Of a DNA stretch of 64,000 nucleotides, positions 11,296 through 21,554 are shown piece after piece (the first letter of the stretch is position 1; every line of letters begins with the position of its first letter). The translations under genes and the position numbers were made by a program. The notes beneath the pieces were generated by a model, which saw only the letters and a list, made by a program, of their open reading frames with translations, was not told where the DNA came from and made no database searches. The stretch is from Coriaria nepalensis (lineage: Eukaryota; Streptophyta; Magnoliopsida; Cucurbitales; Coriariaceae): positions 7,080,501 to 7,144,500 of the forward strand of contig CP114492.1 in assembly GCA_027186245.1 (NCBI GenBank), read 5' to 3'.

Positions 11296-14200
11296 ATGGC
11301 CCCTAATCAAGGTGTCAATCTGCTTTCACCACCAGTCTTTAATGGTGAAGCTTATCAGCTGTGGTCAGCCAAGATGACCACTTATTTGCGTGCTCATGGT
11401 CTTTGGGAGTCAGTTGAAAATGGCTATGAACCACCTGCAGAAGATGTGGACTACACCCTCGAACAAATCAGACAACATAAGACAGACAGACAGAACAATT
11501 TCAAAGCCTTGGCCATCATTCAATCTGGGATAGAGGACAAGCTGTTCACTCGGATAGTAGGAGTAGAGTCTTCCAAAGAAGCATGGGATCTCTTGAAAAC
11601 AGAATTTCAAGGATCAGAAAGGGTGAGAAGTATCAGACTCTTAAACCTTAAAAGAGAGTTTGAAAGGTTGAGAATGAAGGAGTCAGAATGCATCAAGGAC
11701 TATGCAGGAAGAATGATGGAAGTTTCAAATCAGATGAAGAACCTTGGTGAGAAGGTTACAGAGAAGATGTTGGTAGATAAAATGCTTGTCAGTGTGACAT
11801 CTAAGTTTGATTCTAAAATAGATGCAATAGAGGAAAGCAAGGACCTTGGTTCCTTGACTCTGTCAGAGTTAACAGGTTCTTTGGAAGCAAATGAATCAAG
11901 ACATGCTAAGAAGAAGGATGAAGAAGTAGAAGGAGCTTTTCAAGCAAAACATCAGCCTAAGCCTTGGAAGAAGTATCAAGGGAGCAGCTCATCTAGATCG
12001 AGCAGTGCTGAGTGGAAAAAGCATCCTCCTTGCTCTATCTGCAAAAGGAAGAATCACTCAGAAAAGAATTGCTATTGGAAGGGAAAGCCACAGTGCTTCT
12101 ATTGCAAGTTGTTTGGTCATATAGAGAAGGATTGTAACAAGAAGAGGAATGAGAAGAACAAGGCTCGAGATGATAATGAACGGGTTAATGCAGCAGAGAA
12201 AGTTGACAAAGAGGAATTTCTGTTTATGGCAAGAGAATCTGTCAAAAGTCAATCTAAGAATAAATGGCTTATTGACAGTGGATGCACCAACCATATGACT
12301 CATGATGAGAGTCTATTCAGGGAGCTTGACACTACTTTTTCAACCACCATCATAGTTGGAAATGGAGATGCAGTCAAAGCAAAAGGTAGAGGCATTGTTG
12401 CTGTCAAAACCAAGAAGGGTTCGAAGCTGATCTCAAATGTTCTTCTGGTGCCAAGATTGCAGCACAATCTGTTGAGTGTTGGTCAGCTCATGAAGAGTGG
12501 TTTCACTCTGACATTTGAAAACAACAATTGCACCATAATGGACTCTAGTAAGAATGAAGTAGCCAGGGTCCCTGTTGTGCAAAATAGCTTTGCTGTTCAG
12601 TGGGATCATCATGCTTTAATGTGCAAATCAGATGAGTCTTGGATTTGGCACAAGAGGTTTGGTCATCCTGATCATAAGGCCTTACAGAAACTGAAAGCTA
12701 TGGAGATGGTAGAAGACCTTCCAATGGTGCAGCCTCTAAACCAAACCTGTGAAAGTTGTCAAATGGGAAAGCTAAAAAGAAAAGCTTTTCCCAAGAACCA
12801 AGCCTACAGAGCCAAAGAGAGGCTTGAATTGATACATTCTGATGTATGTGGACCAATGAGGGAAGCCTCACTCAATGGTAGCAAGTATTATGTCACCTTC
12901 ATCGATGACCACTCCAGATTCTGCTGGATTGCATTCATGAAAGAGAAGTCTGAAGTATTTGGGAATTTTGTGAAGTTCAAAAAGTATGTTGAGACTCAAA
13001 GTGGGATGAAGATGAAGACTTTAAGGTCAGATAATGGGGGTGAATACACTTCAACAGAATTTAAAAAATTCTGTGAAGATCAAGGAATTAGACATCAGCT
13101 CTCTATTCCCTACACTCCACAGCAAAATGGAGTTTCAGAAAGAAGGAATAGAACTATTATGGAGATGGTTAGAAGTCTAATGGCTGAGAAGAAAGTCCCA
13201 AGAAGGTTTTGGGCAGAAGCTGCTAATACTGCAGTATATTTGCTCAACATCCTGCCAACCAAAGCAGTTGAAGACAAAACACCCTATGAAGCTTGGCATC
13301 TTAGAAAACCAAGTGTTTCTCATCTCAAGGTGTTTGGATCTGTTTGCTTTAGTCACATACCAGAAGCTAGAAGAGACAAGCTCTCTGTCAAGGCAGAGAA
13401 GGGAATCATGATAGGGTATGGAGCTAATAGTAAAGGCTATAGAGTGTACATTCCTAGCAGCAACAAAGTTTCTGTGTGCAGAGACCTCATAGTAGATGAA
13501 AATGCAATCTACAATTGGTTTGAAGAATCTAACTACGAAGAGTTGATGGAGATTGAAGATCATGATCGGATTCTGAATCCCTCCTTAGAATCTGATGAAG
13601 ATTCAGATTATGAACCTGTCAATCCTAGGTTCAGAAATCTGAATGAAATTTACCAAGTGGCTAATGTTGCTGTGATGGAACCAAGATGCTTTGGAGAAGC
13701 TTGTGAAGATCAGAATTGGAGGAAAGCCATGGAGGAGGAGTTGAGAATGGTCAACAAGAATCAAACTTGGATTCTAGTTGACAAGCCAGAAAAGAAGAAG
13801 ATCATTGGTTTAAAGTGGATATACAAGCTCAAACTCAATGCTGATAATTCCATCAATAAATACAAAGCAAGATTGGTAGTGAAAGGGTATTCACAGCAGT
13901 ATGGGGTGGATTACACAGACACTTTTGCTCCTGTTGCCAGGTTGGATACCATAAGGCTTCTTGTTGCCTTAGCTGCTGGAAGAGGCTGGTTTATACATCA
14001 ATTAGATGTTAAATCGGCTTTCTTAAATGGAATTCTAGAAGAGGATGTATATGTTGAACAACCTGAAGGTTTTGAAGTGAGGGGAAATGAAGAGAAGGTC
14101 TATAAGTTGAAAAAGGCTCTTTATGGCCTCAAGCAGGCTCCCAGGTCGTGGTATAGCAGAATAGATGATTATTTCTACAAGTCTGATTTCAGGAGGAGTG

Positions 14201-15219
14201 AAAATGATCCTACCCTCTACATTAAGCAATCAGGTGATTCTATTATTATCATTTCATTATATGTGGATGACCTTCTAGTTACTGGTAATCAACTTAGTTC
14301 AATTGATGAAGTAAAGAAAGAAATGAAATCTGTATTTGAAATGACTGATTTGGGCTTGATGAAGTTCTTTCTTGGAATGGAAGTGTTTCAAATGAAAAAC
14401 AAAATCTTTATTTCCCAAGAGAAGTATGTGAAGGAACTACTTAAGAAGTTTAAGATGGTTGAAAGCAAAGTCATGTCCACTCCTCTATCTGCCTGTGATA
14501 AGTTTAAAAGGGACGATGGCTCTAATAGGGTAGATGAGACCTTATATAGAAGCATGATTGGGGGGCTGATGTACTTAACAGCCACCAGACCAGACATAAT
14601 GCACTCAGTGAGTCTCCTGTCAAGGTTTATGCATTGTCCTTCTCAATTGCATATGGGTGGAGCAAAAAGGGTGTTAAGATATTTGAATGGAACAATCAAG
14701 TATGGAATTCTGTTTGAAAAAGGAGAGATAGCATTAGAAGGATATGTTGATAGCGATTGGGCAGGATCTATGGAGGATTCTAAAAGCACCAGTGGTTTTT
14801 GTTTCTCTTTGGGGTCTGGAATTTTTTGTTGGAGCTCAAGGAAACAAAGCATTGTAGCCCAGTCCACAGCAGAGGCAGAGTATGTTGCTGCTGCTGCTGC
14901 TTGCAACCATGGAGTTTGGGTGAGGAAAATTTTGAAGGACTTGGGACTGGAGCAAACTGAAGCTACTGTGATCCATTGTGATAGTAAGTCTGCTATTGCC
15001 ATAGCAGAAAATCCAGTGAATTTTGGAAGAACAAAACATATTCAAGTGAAGTTTCATTCCATTAGAGAAAGGGTGAAAGAAGGAGAAATTAGGCTAATGC
15101 ATTGCCAATCTGAAGAACAAGTTGCAGATGCCTTCACCAAGTCCTTGCCATCTCATAAATTCGAATTTTTTAGGTCTAAAATGGGAGTCATAAGCAATTG
15201 CTTCAAGGAGGAGTGTTAG
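11296..15219 (+). CDS. Copia gag-pol polyprotein, full length
   Basis: 1,307 residues in one frame. Gag covers roughly residues 1-290, with two CCHC zinc knuckles near C246 (CSICKRKNHSEKNC) and C267 (CFYCKLFGHIEKDC). The aspartic protease motif is DSG near D327. A GAG-pre-integrase zinc finger (HKRFGHPDH..CESC) follows. The integrase triad is D516 (HSDVCGP), D579 (SDNGGEY) and E615, giving D,D-35-E spacing. Reverse transcriptase holds YVDD with D991/D992, and RNase H has D1152 (YVDSDWAG) and the AEAEY box. Order PR-INT-RT-RH is that of Copia. Every catalytic residue I looked for is present. The last sense codon (TGT) and the stop (TAG) are the first six bases of the 3' LTR, so frame end and LTR overlap. 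Gag starts in a good context (AAAATGGCC). Confidence 0.96.
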   Translation: MAPNQGVNLLSPPVFNGEAYQLWSAKMTTYLRAHGLWESVENGYEPPAEDVDYTLEQIRQHKTDRQNNFKALAIIQSGIEDKLFTRIVGVESSKEAWDLLKTEFQGSERVRSIRLLNLKREFERLRMKESECIKDYAGRMMEVSNQMKNLGEKVTEKMLVDKMLVSVTSKFDSKIDAIEESKDLGSLTLSELTGSLEANESRHAKKKDEEVEGAFQAKHQPKPWKKYQGSSSSRSSSAEWKKHPPCSICKRKNHSEKNCYWKGKPQCFYCKLFGHIEKDCNKKRNEKNKARDDNERVNAAEKVDKEEFLFMARESVKSQSKNKWLIDSGCTNHMTHDESLFRELDTTFSTTIIVGNGDAVKAKGRGIVAVKTKKGSKLISNVLLVPRLQHNLLSVGQLMKSGFTLTFENNNCTIMDSSKNEVARVPVVQNSFAVQWDHHALMCKSDESWIWHKRFGHPDHKALQKLKAMEMVEDLPMVQPLNQTCESCQMGKLKRKAFPKNQAYRAKERLELIHSDVCGPMREASLNGSKYYVTFIDDHSRFCWIAFMKEKSEVFGNFVKFKKYVETQSGMKMKTLRSDNGGEYTSTEFKKFCEDQGIRHQLSIPYTPQQNGVSERRNRTIMEMVRSLMAEKKVPRRFWAEAANTAVYLLNILPTKAVEDKTPYEAWHLRKPSVSHLKVFGSVCFSHIPEARRDKLSVKAEKGIMIGYGANSKGYRVYIPSSNKVSVCRDLIVDENAIYNWFEESNYEELMEIEDHDRILNPSLESDEDSDYEPVNPRFRNLNEIYQVANVAVMEPRCFGEACEDQNWRKAMEEELRMVNKNQTWILVDKPEKKKIIGLKWIYKLKLNADNSINKYKARLVVKGYSQQYGVDYTDTFAPVARLDTIRLLVALAAGRGWFIHQLDVKSAFLNGILEEDVYVEQPEGFEVRGNEEKVYKLKKALYGLKQAPRSWYSRIDDYFYKSDFRRSENDPTLYIKQSGDSIIIISLYVDDLLVTGNQLSSIDEVKKEMKSVFEMTDLGLMKFFLGMEVFQMKNKIFISQEKYVKELLKKFKMVESKVMSTPLSACDKFKRDDGSNRVDETLYRSMIGGLMYLTATRPDIMHSVSLLSRFMHCPSQLHMGGAKRVLRYLNGTIKYGILFEKGEIALEGYVDSDWAGSMEDSKSTSGFCFSLGSGIFCWSSRKQSIVAQSTAEAEYVAAAAACNHGVWVRKILKDLGLEQTEATVIHCDSKSAIAIAENPVNFGRTKHIQVKFHSIRERVKEGEIRLMHCQSEEQVADAFTKSLPSHKFEFFRSKMGVISNCFKEEC
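15203..15213 (+). other. Polypurine tract
   Basis: The purine-rich AAGGAGGAG lies directly upstream of the 3' LTR and serves as the plus-strand cDNA primer. It lies inside the polyprotein frame and encodes its lysine and glutamate tail. Confidence 0.85.
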
Positions 15220-15857
15220 AAGGTTGAAGCTGCTCACTTATGCCTTTAATCATTCTCAGAGTTGACTTTTTCCTTGGTTAATTTTTTGGCGTTGACTCCT
15301 ATACCTTTAGTTAGTATGCATCATTTTGGACTTGTAGCAATTGGAATCAAGTGAATCAGAGGTGTGTAGCTTATTTTAGAACCTCATCTAGCCGGTTGCT
15401 CAAGGTTGCTGTTTTGCTGCTATGCTGTCATCAATATCATGTTTTGGAGGGAAGAATTCAGTTTGTTTCAATTTGTTATCATGTTTATAAAGTGTTGGAA
15501 GTGCACGTGAAGGCTGGATTGCATTGGAGAAGTTTTTGGGTACTTTTGCCTCTTATGGAAGCTTTAGTACAAGAGTTGGTGAGATTGCTGTTTTTCAGCA
15601 TGTTTTTCTGGTTTAGGCCATTCTTGTTGATGCATAGATTTCCTTTAGATGTATGGGTGTTCTTATTTGCATTTATTGTTGTTGCTATTGTCTTGTACGT
15701 TGGTCATGTTGGTTGTATTAAAATGACATTGTTCCAGAAATAGAAAAGATAGATTTTCCAGTTTTATTTTAGACTCTCTCTCTCACTGTCTTCCTTCTCT
15801 GTTTTTGTTCTTGTGAGCAAGGTGAGTTTCACATTTTCTTCTGTTTGAGTTCTAACA
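15214..15857 (+). repeat. 3' LTR of intact Copia element
   Basis: 644 bp, TGTTAGAAGG to TTCTAACA, no visible difference from the 5' LTR. The first six bases code the end of the polyprotein. Transcripts of the element, and perhaps of the upstream DUF761-type gene, should end in an LTR. Confidence 0.97.
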
Positions 15858-15862
15858 GATCA
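15858..15862 (+). repeat. Target-site duplication, right copy
   Basis: GATCA, identical to 10558-10562. The empty site can be rebuilt as TTTATTTGATCAATGATA running into the hAT-type MITE. Confidence 0.97.
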
Positions 15863-15868
15863 ATGATA

Positions 15869-16223
15869 GAGCCGGCTCTCATTGATTGAGCGCGAAATGA
15901 AAAAAAAAAGAAGAAATTATATATAAATATATATATATATATATAATATAATGTAATATAATATATGATGCATTATTAAAATTCACTTCAAGCATGATTA
16001 ATGTATTATTTTTTCGTTATTAATCTGTTATAGAATAAATTTAGTCAGAGTATTTAATAAATTTAAAAATTAAATTGAAGTTAAATACTTAACTAGATAA
16101 AATATGGCACTTATTAACTTTAAAATTAAATACTTAAAAAATAAATAATAAAAAATAAAAAATTTGTAGGCCTTCCTCAGTTTGGGACCTTGTGTAGTTG
16201 ACCTAAAATGAGAGCCGGCTTCC
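15869..16223 (+). mobile_element. hAT-type MITE (about 355 bp)
   Basis: The left end GAGCCGGCTCTCATT (15869-15883) is mirrored by AATGAGAGCCGGCTTC at 16207-16222. Flanks CAATGATA (15861-15868) and CAATGATC (16224-16231) match at 7 of 8 bases, fitting the 8-bp hAT target duplication. The interior is AT-rich with a (TA)n run (about 15925-15950) and no coding potential. The inner right end (GGGACCTTGTGTAGTTGACC) resembles common plant hAT end sequences. The Copia element inserted at the left flank, partly within this target duplication. Confidence 0.7.
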
Positions 16224-16394
16224 CAATGATCAACCGGAAGTCTAAAGAAACATTTATTCACTTTAAATATCTATAATTACCAACATAACTATTATACACA
16301 CAAATTCAGACAGACTCGAGCAGCTAGAACACAAACATTAATTATCATTAGTCATGGCTAGTTGATTTTAGGAGTGACATTTGTTGGATGTTGA

Positions 16395-17530
16395 TTGGAT
16401 AAACATTAGAAGGCGGTCCCTGGAAAGCCATCTAAGCAAGAACAGCAGTAGCAGCATCCGTGGGATGAAAAGCATCCCAAAACAGATATTGATTTCTGTT
16501 CATACATGGAACTGAAAAAGGAAGACATGTATGTTATCCGACCTTGGTCCGTTCCGATCCCACAACAACCTCTATCGATAACATTAAATCCGTATAATGC
16601 GGGATTGTTCAAGATGTCACCTAAAACGCCATGTGCATTTGCATACACAAACATTGCACCCGGATGATTGTAACTGAACTGGTTCACCATTGATCTTAGC
16701 CCTTCATTCTAAGTACCCAACATTTCATTCACATTATCCACACACCTCCCGGCTTGTGCTCGACCCGTTGCTCTTTGGTTCGGTATGCAACCAGCCGGTC
16801 TGATTCTGGCAATGAAAAACTTCCTTAAGCCAATGCTGTGCAAAGGATAGAAGTTGTCGGCCGTAGCTGTTTAGGAGAAGATTTGCAAATTCGGTAGGCT
16901 TATAGATACAGCTTGTAGGATATAATGAAGGTAAGAGATAGTTGTTGATGTAGTCATTGCTTCCGAATACCAACATCGCTATGGATTTTGCTAGGTATTG
17001 AGTCAGATTTCCTCCGGTTGAAGTTATCAGTGTTCTTAATCTGGGCAACGTGTTCTCAAAGTTGATAACTTGTTGGCTTAGACTGTACCTGTCACCCTGC
17101 AAATTTGCAATTAGCATTAAGATAATTCACAGTGGAAATTTTATCTTTGGGAAATTCTTGTAAGAATGCTGTAACATATATAGAGAGAGAGAGAGAGGGA
17201 AAGAGAGAGTAGTAACATGAAATTACATAGTGTCGTCCGGTCTCGTCGAGGATTCAACAGGCAAATGAACTAAGAAAAATCACTATATAATAACTAATCC
17301 TATCAAAGAATAACGTACATATATATATACGTACCCAGCATATCAATTATGGTTTTTCCATTAGAAAATCTTCCAGTTGGACCAGCAGTGAAACAACTCC
17401 ATAAGGACAGTAATTGGATCTAGCAAATGAGCTTAGGAAATTATTGTTGCCCACCTCAGCCAATGAATCACCAAACACGAACATAGCCGGAACCCGTCTC
17501 GCTGCATCTGCATTCTGCACTTGTCGATGC
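16395..17530 (-). pseudogene. GDSL esterase/lipase pseudogene
   Basis: Reading the minus strand from about 17500, the conserved block I reads FVFGDSLAEVGNNN with the catalytic Ser of GDS, then NYCPYG. A single missing base near 17385 throws AGPTGRFSNGKTIID out of frame. A remnant of exon 2 (ILDETGRHY near 17240) and a good exon 3 (DRYSLSQQVINFE to SNDYINNY) follow. A second frameshift lies near 16850, before IARIRPAGCIPN. An in-frame TAG replaces a sense codon near 16712. A third frameshift lies near 16530, so DAFHP, carrying the catalytic Asp-His, is in another frame. A further stop (GCTTAGATG) lies near 16435. GDSL lipases are secreted acyl hydrolases; this copy cannot make one. No intact parent is in the window. 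Confidence 0.9.
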
Positions 17531-18740
17531 AGTAACTAACACAATTAAGACGCTAAAACGTACACGTTCGTAGACATTCATTATCGGAATATAGATCTTG
17601 TTTGAGGTAAAGTATACATTCTCAAATAGTAAACATAGAGTATACATTCTCAAATGTCGAACGGGTCAAAGAAATTTAAGAAACGCCCACTTGAAATTGT
17701 TACGTTAAAGTTGTCTATACGTTTATTAATTCCTGGTCTTTAGGGCTGCCTTTTAAACTTCCATTGTTCGTCTTTTTGTACTTCTTCCTATCATACATCC
17801 TCTTTGGCATGCGCCATCAAGCCATGCATATCTTGTTTCGGCAGCGTAAAATTCTGATATAATTTTTCTTTCTTCTATTAGTTGATGCAACGTTTTTTAT
17901 GCAGGCAAGGTTATAAATGCTTTAATTTCTAATATATATTTCATATTTTCAGCATCCAGAAAAATCTTTATAATTAAGATAGTGGTTTCCAGGTAGAGGT
18001 TTAAACAAAAAGGCTTTACAAAAGGTAGTGGTTTCCGGGTTCGGGTCGGGTCGGATGCAAATTTACTAAGAAAATCACTGAAGTGGTGAAAAAAATTAGA
18101 AAAAAAAGTGGGAATAGTTAAAAGGAGAAGAAAATATAATAAAATAAGATGAGAATTATTGAAACTAGTAAAAGAAAAAAAAATGCTTAATTTGAACGAC
18201 TAGATAAAATAAACATGCCACGTCATAAAAATTAAAAAAAAAAAAAAAAAAAAACAAAGATCATGTCTCCATTTCATTTCGACATTTTTTTTTTTAGAGT
18301 TGTGTTTTAAAATGTATTGACACAATTATTGCCAAATAAGGTTGTCTGACAAAACATGTTTTTAAAATTTTTAAAATACAAAAAATACATTTTCCTTATA
18401 ATTTTCAAAATACAGAAATTTCTAAATTTCATTAAATCTAGTTAAACTTTACCCTAAATAGTACACAATACTTCAAAAGTTTACAAAAAATAATAAAAAA
18501 GAACAACACAAAATAACCCTAATTCAACTTTGTTTAATTTGGGATATTTAGTAATTTAATTTGCTTTTCATAAATTTAGAGAGTGAGATTGAGAGTTTAA
18601 GAGAGGGTTATAGAGAGGAGCAGAGGAGTGAAGAATGGTAGAGAGAGAGAGAGAGAGAGAGTAAGAGAGATGAAGAAGAGTGCGAAACGTTACTTGAGAC
18701 TTGAGAGAGAGCAATTTTTTTAAGTCCTTTGTTTTTGGTT
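17531..18740 (+). other. Non-coding spacer
   Basis: AT-rich, no coding exon recognised. It holds an A-run at 18232-18254, a GGTTCGGGTCGGGTCGG stretch near 18039-18052 and an interrupted (GA)n microsatellite at 18640-18671. Confidence 0.5.
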
Positions 18741-18744
18741 GGGC

Positions 18745-18832
18745 TTGTAGTATTTTTTTCCCCAAAAAATTTGGGGGCCCTTTTCATTTGGGACTCTAGG
18801 CAATGTTGGGCCGGCCGGCCCTACTTTTAAAC
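18745..18832 (+). mobile_element. GC-rich transposon end, hAT-like
   Basis: GGGGGCCCTTTTCATTTGGG followed by GGCAATGTTGGGCCGGCCGGCCCTAC stands out from AT-rich surroundings. It resembles the ends of plant hAT elements that terminate in GGGCCGGCCC. No matching opposite end was found, so extent and family are uncertain. Confidence 0.35.
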
Positions 18833-18870
18833 GGTCAAGCTTCAAAAAAAAATTTCTTAAAATTATATAG

Positions 18871-19622
18871 AAGTTAAATTTTATCTTTTTTATATCTTTA
18901 AGAGATATATTTTTAAATCTTAGATTGATCATTTTTCATATTTTTAGTCCTAAAATAGTATTCTCCTACTTTTTAATCCATTTCATTATTTTAAGTAATT
19001 TTTTCATCAATCTATCATTTCACCGTCACTTCTACCAACTTTTCCACAATTGTCATCTTTAATCATCGTTGCCGAAACTATTTTTATTTATATATCCTTA
19101 ACTTTTCTTTTTACATTTTTCATCTTACTTTAAATTTTTTTTATTTATTCATATCTAAAACAACTTTCTCCACCTTCCTTCCCCACCACTTTTTTTTTTC
19201 CAGAAAATAACGCTCTCTCCTTTTAAAAAAAAAAAAAGATTCGAAATGATTTCGATTGGGACCCAATAAAAGAGAGAGTTACTTTCCAACCGCGAAAGGT
19301 GGTGGGGGTGTCGGCAGAAGAAGGTGGAGGAGGTCATTTTAAAAGTGAATAAATAAAAATATAATTAAAAAAGAGATTGATAATGTAAAAATAAGTTGAG
19401 ATATAAAAATAAGTTAATCTATAATTTTAAACTATTAGCAACAATACAAATAAAAGATGGTAGCACCGGAGAGATTGGTGGAAGTAATAGTGAGAAAGTG
19501 GATTAATGAAAAAATAAATTAAAAAAATAAAATAAAATTTTTAAGATTAAGAATCTAAAAAGTGATTAATCTAAAATTGAAAAGGAGTGTTAAAAAGACA
19601 TATAAGGGAGGATAAAGTTTGA
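18871..19622 (+). repeat. Long imperfect foldback (about 750 bp)
   Basis: The left arm (about 18871-19200) and right arm (about 19270-19622) are reverse complements with substitutions and indels. Paired blocks include TCTCCACCTTCCTTCCCCACCAC with GGTGGTGGGGGTGTCGG..GGTGGAGGAGG, TTTATTTATTCAT with GTGAATAAATAAA, TCATCAATC with GATTAATGA, and AAATTTTATC with GATAAAGTTTG. The centre near 19230 holds an A-run. No coding sequence. This is MITE-like or a foldback transposon; the family is not identified. Confidence 0.6.
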
Positions 19623-19856
19623 TTTTTGCATAGGAGAGGTCTTTATAAATGTGGTCTTTTAAATAAGAAGATAAGTGAAGAGAATAAATCTAATTTGACC
19701 TTAAATTGATACTAAAAACGTAGGCAATTTCTTGTTTAGTTACACTTCTTGGAACCTACAATTATTATCTAAATTTTCTAGAGAGGGTTAAACTTTCAAG
19801 TATAGCATCATCAAACATTTAATGTATCATCTTTTTCAATACAAGTAGGCAACAAG

Positions 19857-19918
19857 CATATATATCATCACCCGCCAGAAAGCATATATATATCATCACC
19901 CGCCAGAAAGCATATATA
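19857..19918 (+). repeat. Short tandem repeat, about 2.3 units of 25-28 bp
   Basis: The unit GCATATATATCATCACCCGC plus CAGAAA occurs twice in full and once in part. No role is evident. Confidence 0.85.
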
Positions 19919-19922
19919 ACAT

Positions 19923-21550
19923 GCGTAACCAGGGGCCATGCACCATGTTTGTCGCATATCCTCCTCTCGTCGCAGGCGCTCTCAATTTTTTTTTTTTTTT
20001 TTTTGTTTTCAATCCATAGAAATCTCCACATTTCTCAGGAGAAAGAAAAAGAAAACATGCGTAGATGTAAATTGATTTGGCTTCAAACCCACATGCGAGT
20101 CACATCTAGTATTCGAAATTCAAACGGGAAACACATGTATATGGGTTGAGGAGGCAGAGGGCGGCAGTGGAGGGACGGTGGAGGAGCTGATGATCGAAAA
20201 AGAAATGAATGATAATAGTGAAGGGTGAAAATGAAGATAAAAAGTTTTTGAGTTGGGTAAAGAATGATTACATCATAGAATGAGTAAATTGATTGAATGG
20301 GGGGGTACTTTGCCATGTATGTAGATTTGGTGATTGGGTATATCCACTCAACAAGCATCGCAAACTTGGCAATTTTGACAGAAGAAAAAAAAAAAAAAAA
20401 AAAAACCCAAAGGGAAAAGGTAAAGTACTTGTATTGAAAAACAAGGTAATTTTGGACACACACTAAAATGTGCACTTAAGCCGTTAAATAATTCCCACTG
20501 CCAATTCCTCTTGTGACATTGCGGGGGAAAATATATGTTTGATTTTCTTTCTTTTATGAAATATTAAATATTATTTTAATTATAAATATTATTATATATT
20601 AAATTCTCAAATTCATTCCTATGATCGTTGATGTGAGTCGATTACTAAATTGAATGAAGCCTCCTCCTACAGGGTAGGGGGGTACACTAAAAGAAAGCAA
20701 AAGTAGGCAAAGAAAGACAAGCATGCTAAGGAAAATACCATTTTGGCACTTAGCTCTTTTATTGCTCCAATCAATGATCGGTTTTCTGTCTGCGACTCAT
20801 AATGCGGTGTAAATGGCCTCGCTTGTTGTAATTGGACAATGACAAAGTCCCAAACCTATCAACCTCAACTGCTTCCGTTCTTGCCCTGCCTTCTCCCGAC
20901 ATTGACAGCAATGATGTACATCCTTCTCCCCCTCCCACTACACTTTCTTCTACGAAATTCCTCTTGATTCCTTGAGGATTGGGAGGCCGATATTTGGAGA
21001 TCTAAAATGTTTTTAAATATATTAATTTTTTAGATTTAAAAAAAAATAAAATGGTTATTATTTAAAGTTTTTTGAGATTTTAAATTTTAAACCCTTTTTA
21101 AAAATGCTCGATAAGACGTAGATGGGAATTTCTGACCAATACTTGCCAGCTATCACGTTACGAATTGGGGCTTTGTTCCGACAACATTGCAGTGTTTGTG
21201 TTCTTAATGCAACTAATTTGCTCTCCCCATTGGAAATCTCCTTTGTATTTTGTATCCGTCATATACCGACAAGTGGAATTTAAATTAGAAAATAAATAAA
21301 TAATAATAAAGAAGAAAAGAAAAAAGGGCTCTCCAAATTGGCACTTCTCTTAGGCAGACATGGCGAAATCATTTAAGATAGATAGAGATTCTTAGGTTTT
21401 CTCAACTAGATCTATCTGTTAGGCACATTTACTGCCTATCAATCCTACTCATACAAAGTGATGCAGATCGTCATCACACTCAACTTAAATGGATACTTAC
21501 CTACCACTATCTGTTGGTAAATATTAAAAAATAGAAACCCTCTTTAGAGG
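19923..21550 (+). other. Non-coding spacer
   Basis: No coding exon recognised. It holds a T-run (19986-20003), an A-run (20385-20404) and ordinary AT-rich sequence. Open frames here are built on these homopolymers and are not credible genes. Confidence 0.5.
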
Positions 21551-21554
21551 GCTT

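Larger units (their letters stand above)
10563..15857 (+). mobile_element. Complete, apparently intact Ty1/Copia retrotransposon (5,295 bp)
   Basis: All structural parts are present: TSD GATCA, 644-bp 5' LTR (TG..CA), tRNA-Met primer-binding site, one open gag-pol frame of 1,307 codons, a short purine tract, a 644-bp 3' LTR and the matching TSD. The two LTRs have equal length and show no difference in the stretches I compared, including a 130-codon incidental frame that is the same in both. Equal LTRs, a perfect TSD and an unbroken polyprotein point to a very recent insertion that may still be competent to move. It lies between the DUF761-type gene and an hAT-type MITE, in the same direction as the gene. 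Confidence 0.97.

Noticed and set aside
13177..15057. Minus-strand frames opposite the Copia polyprotein
   Set aside because: Shadows of the intact plus-strand gag-pol; no family resemblance.
20083..20475. 130-codon minus-strand frame
   Set aside because: Built on an A-run translated as poly-Phe; no domain and no splice context.
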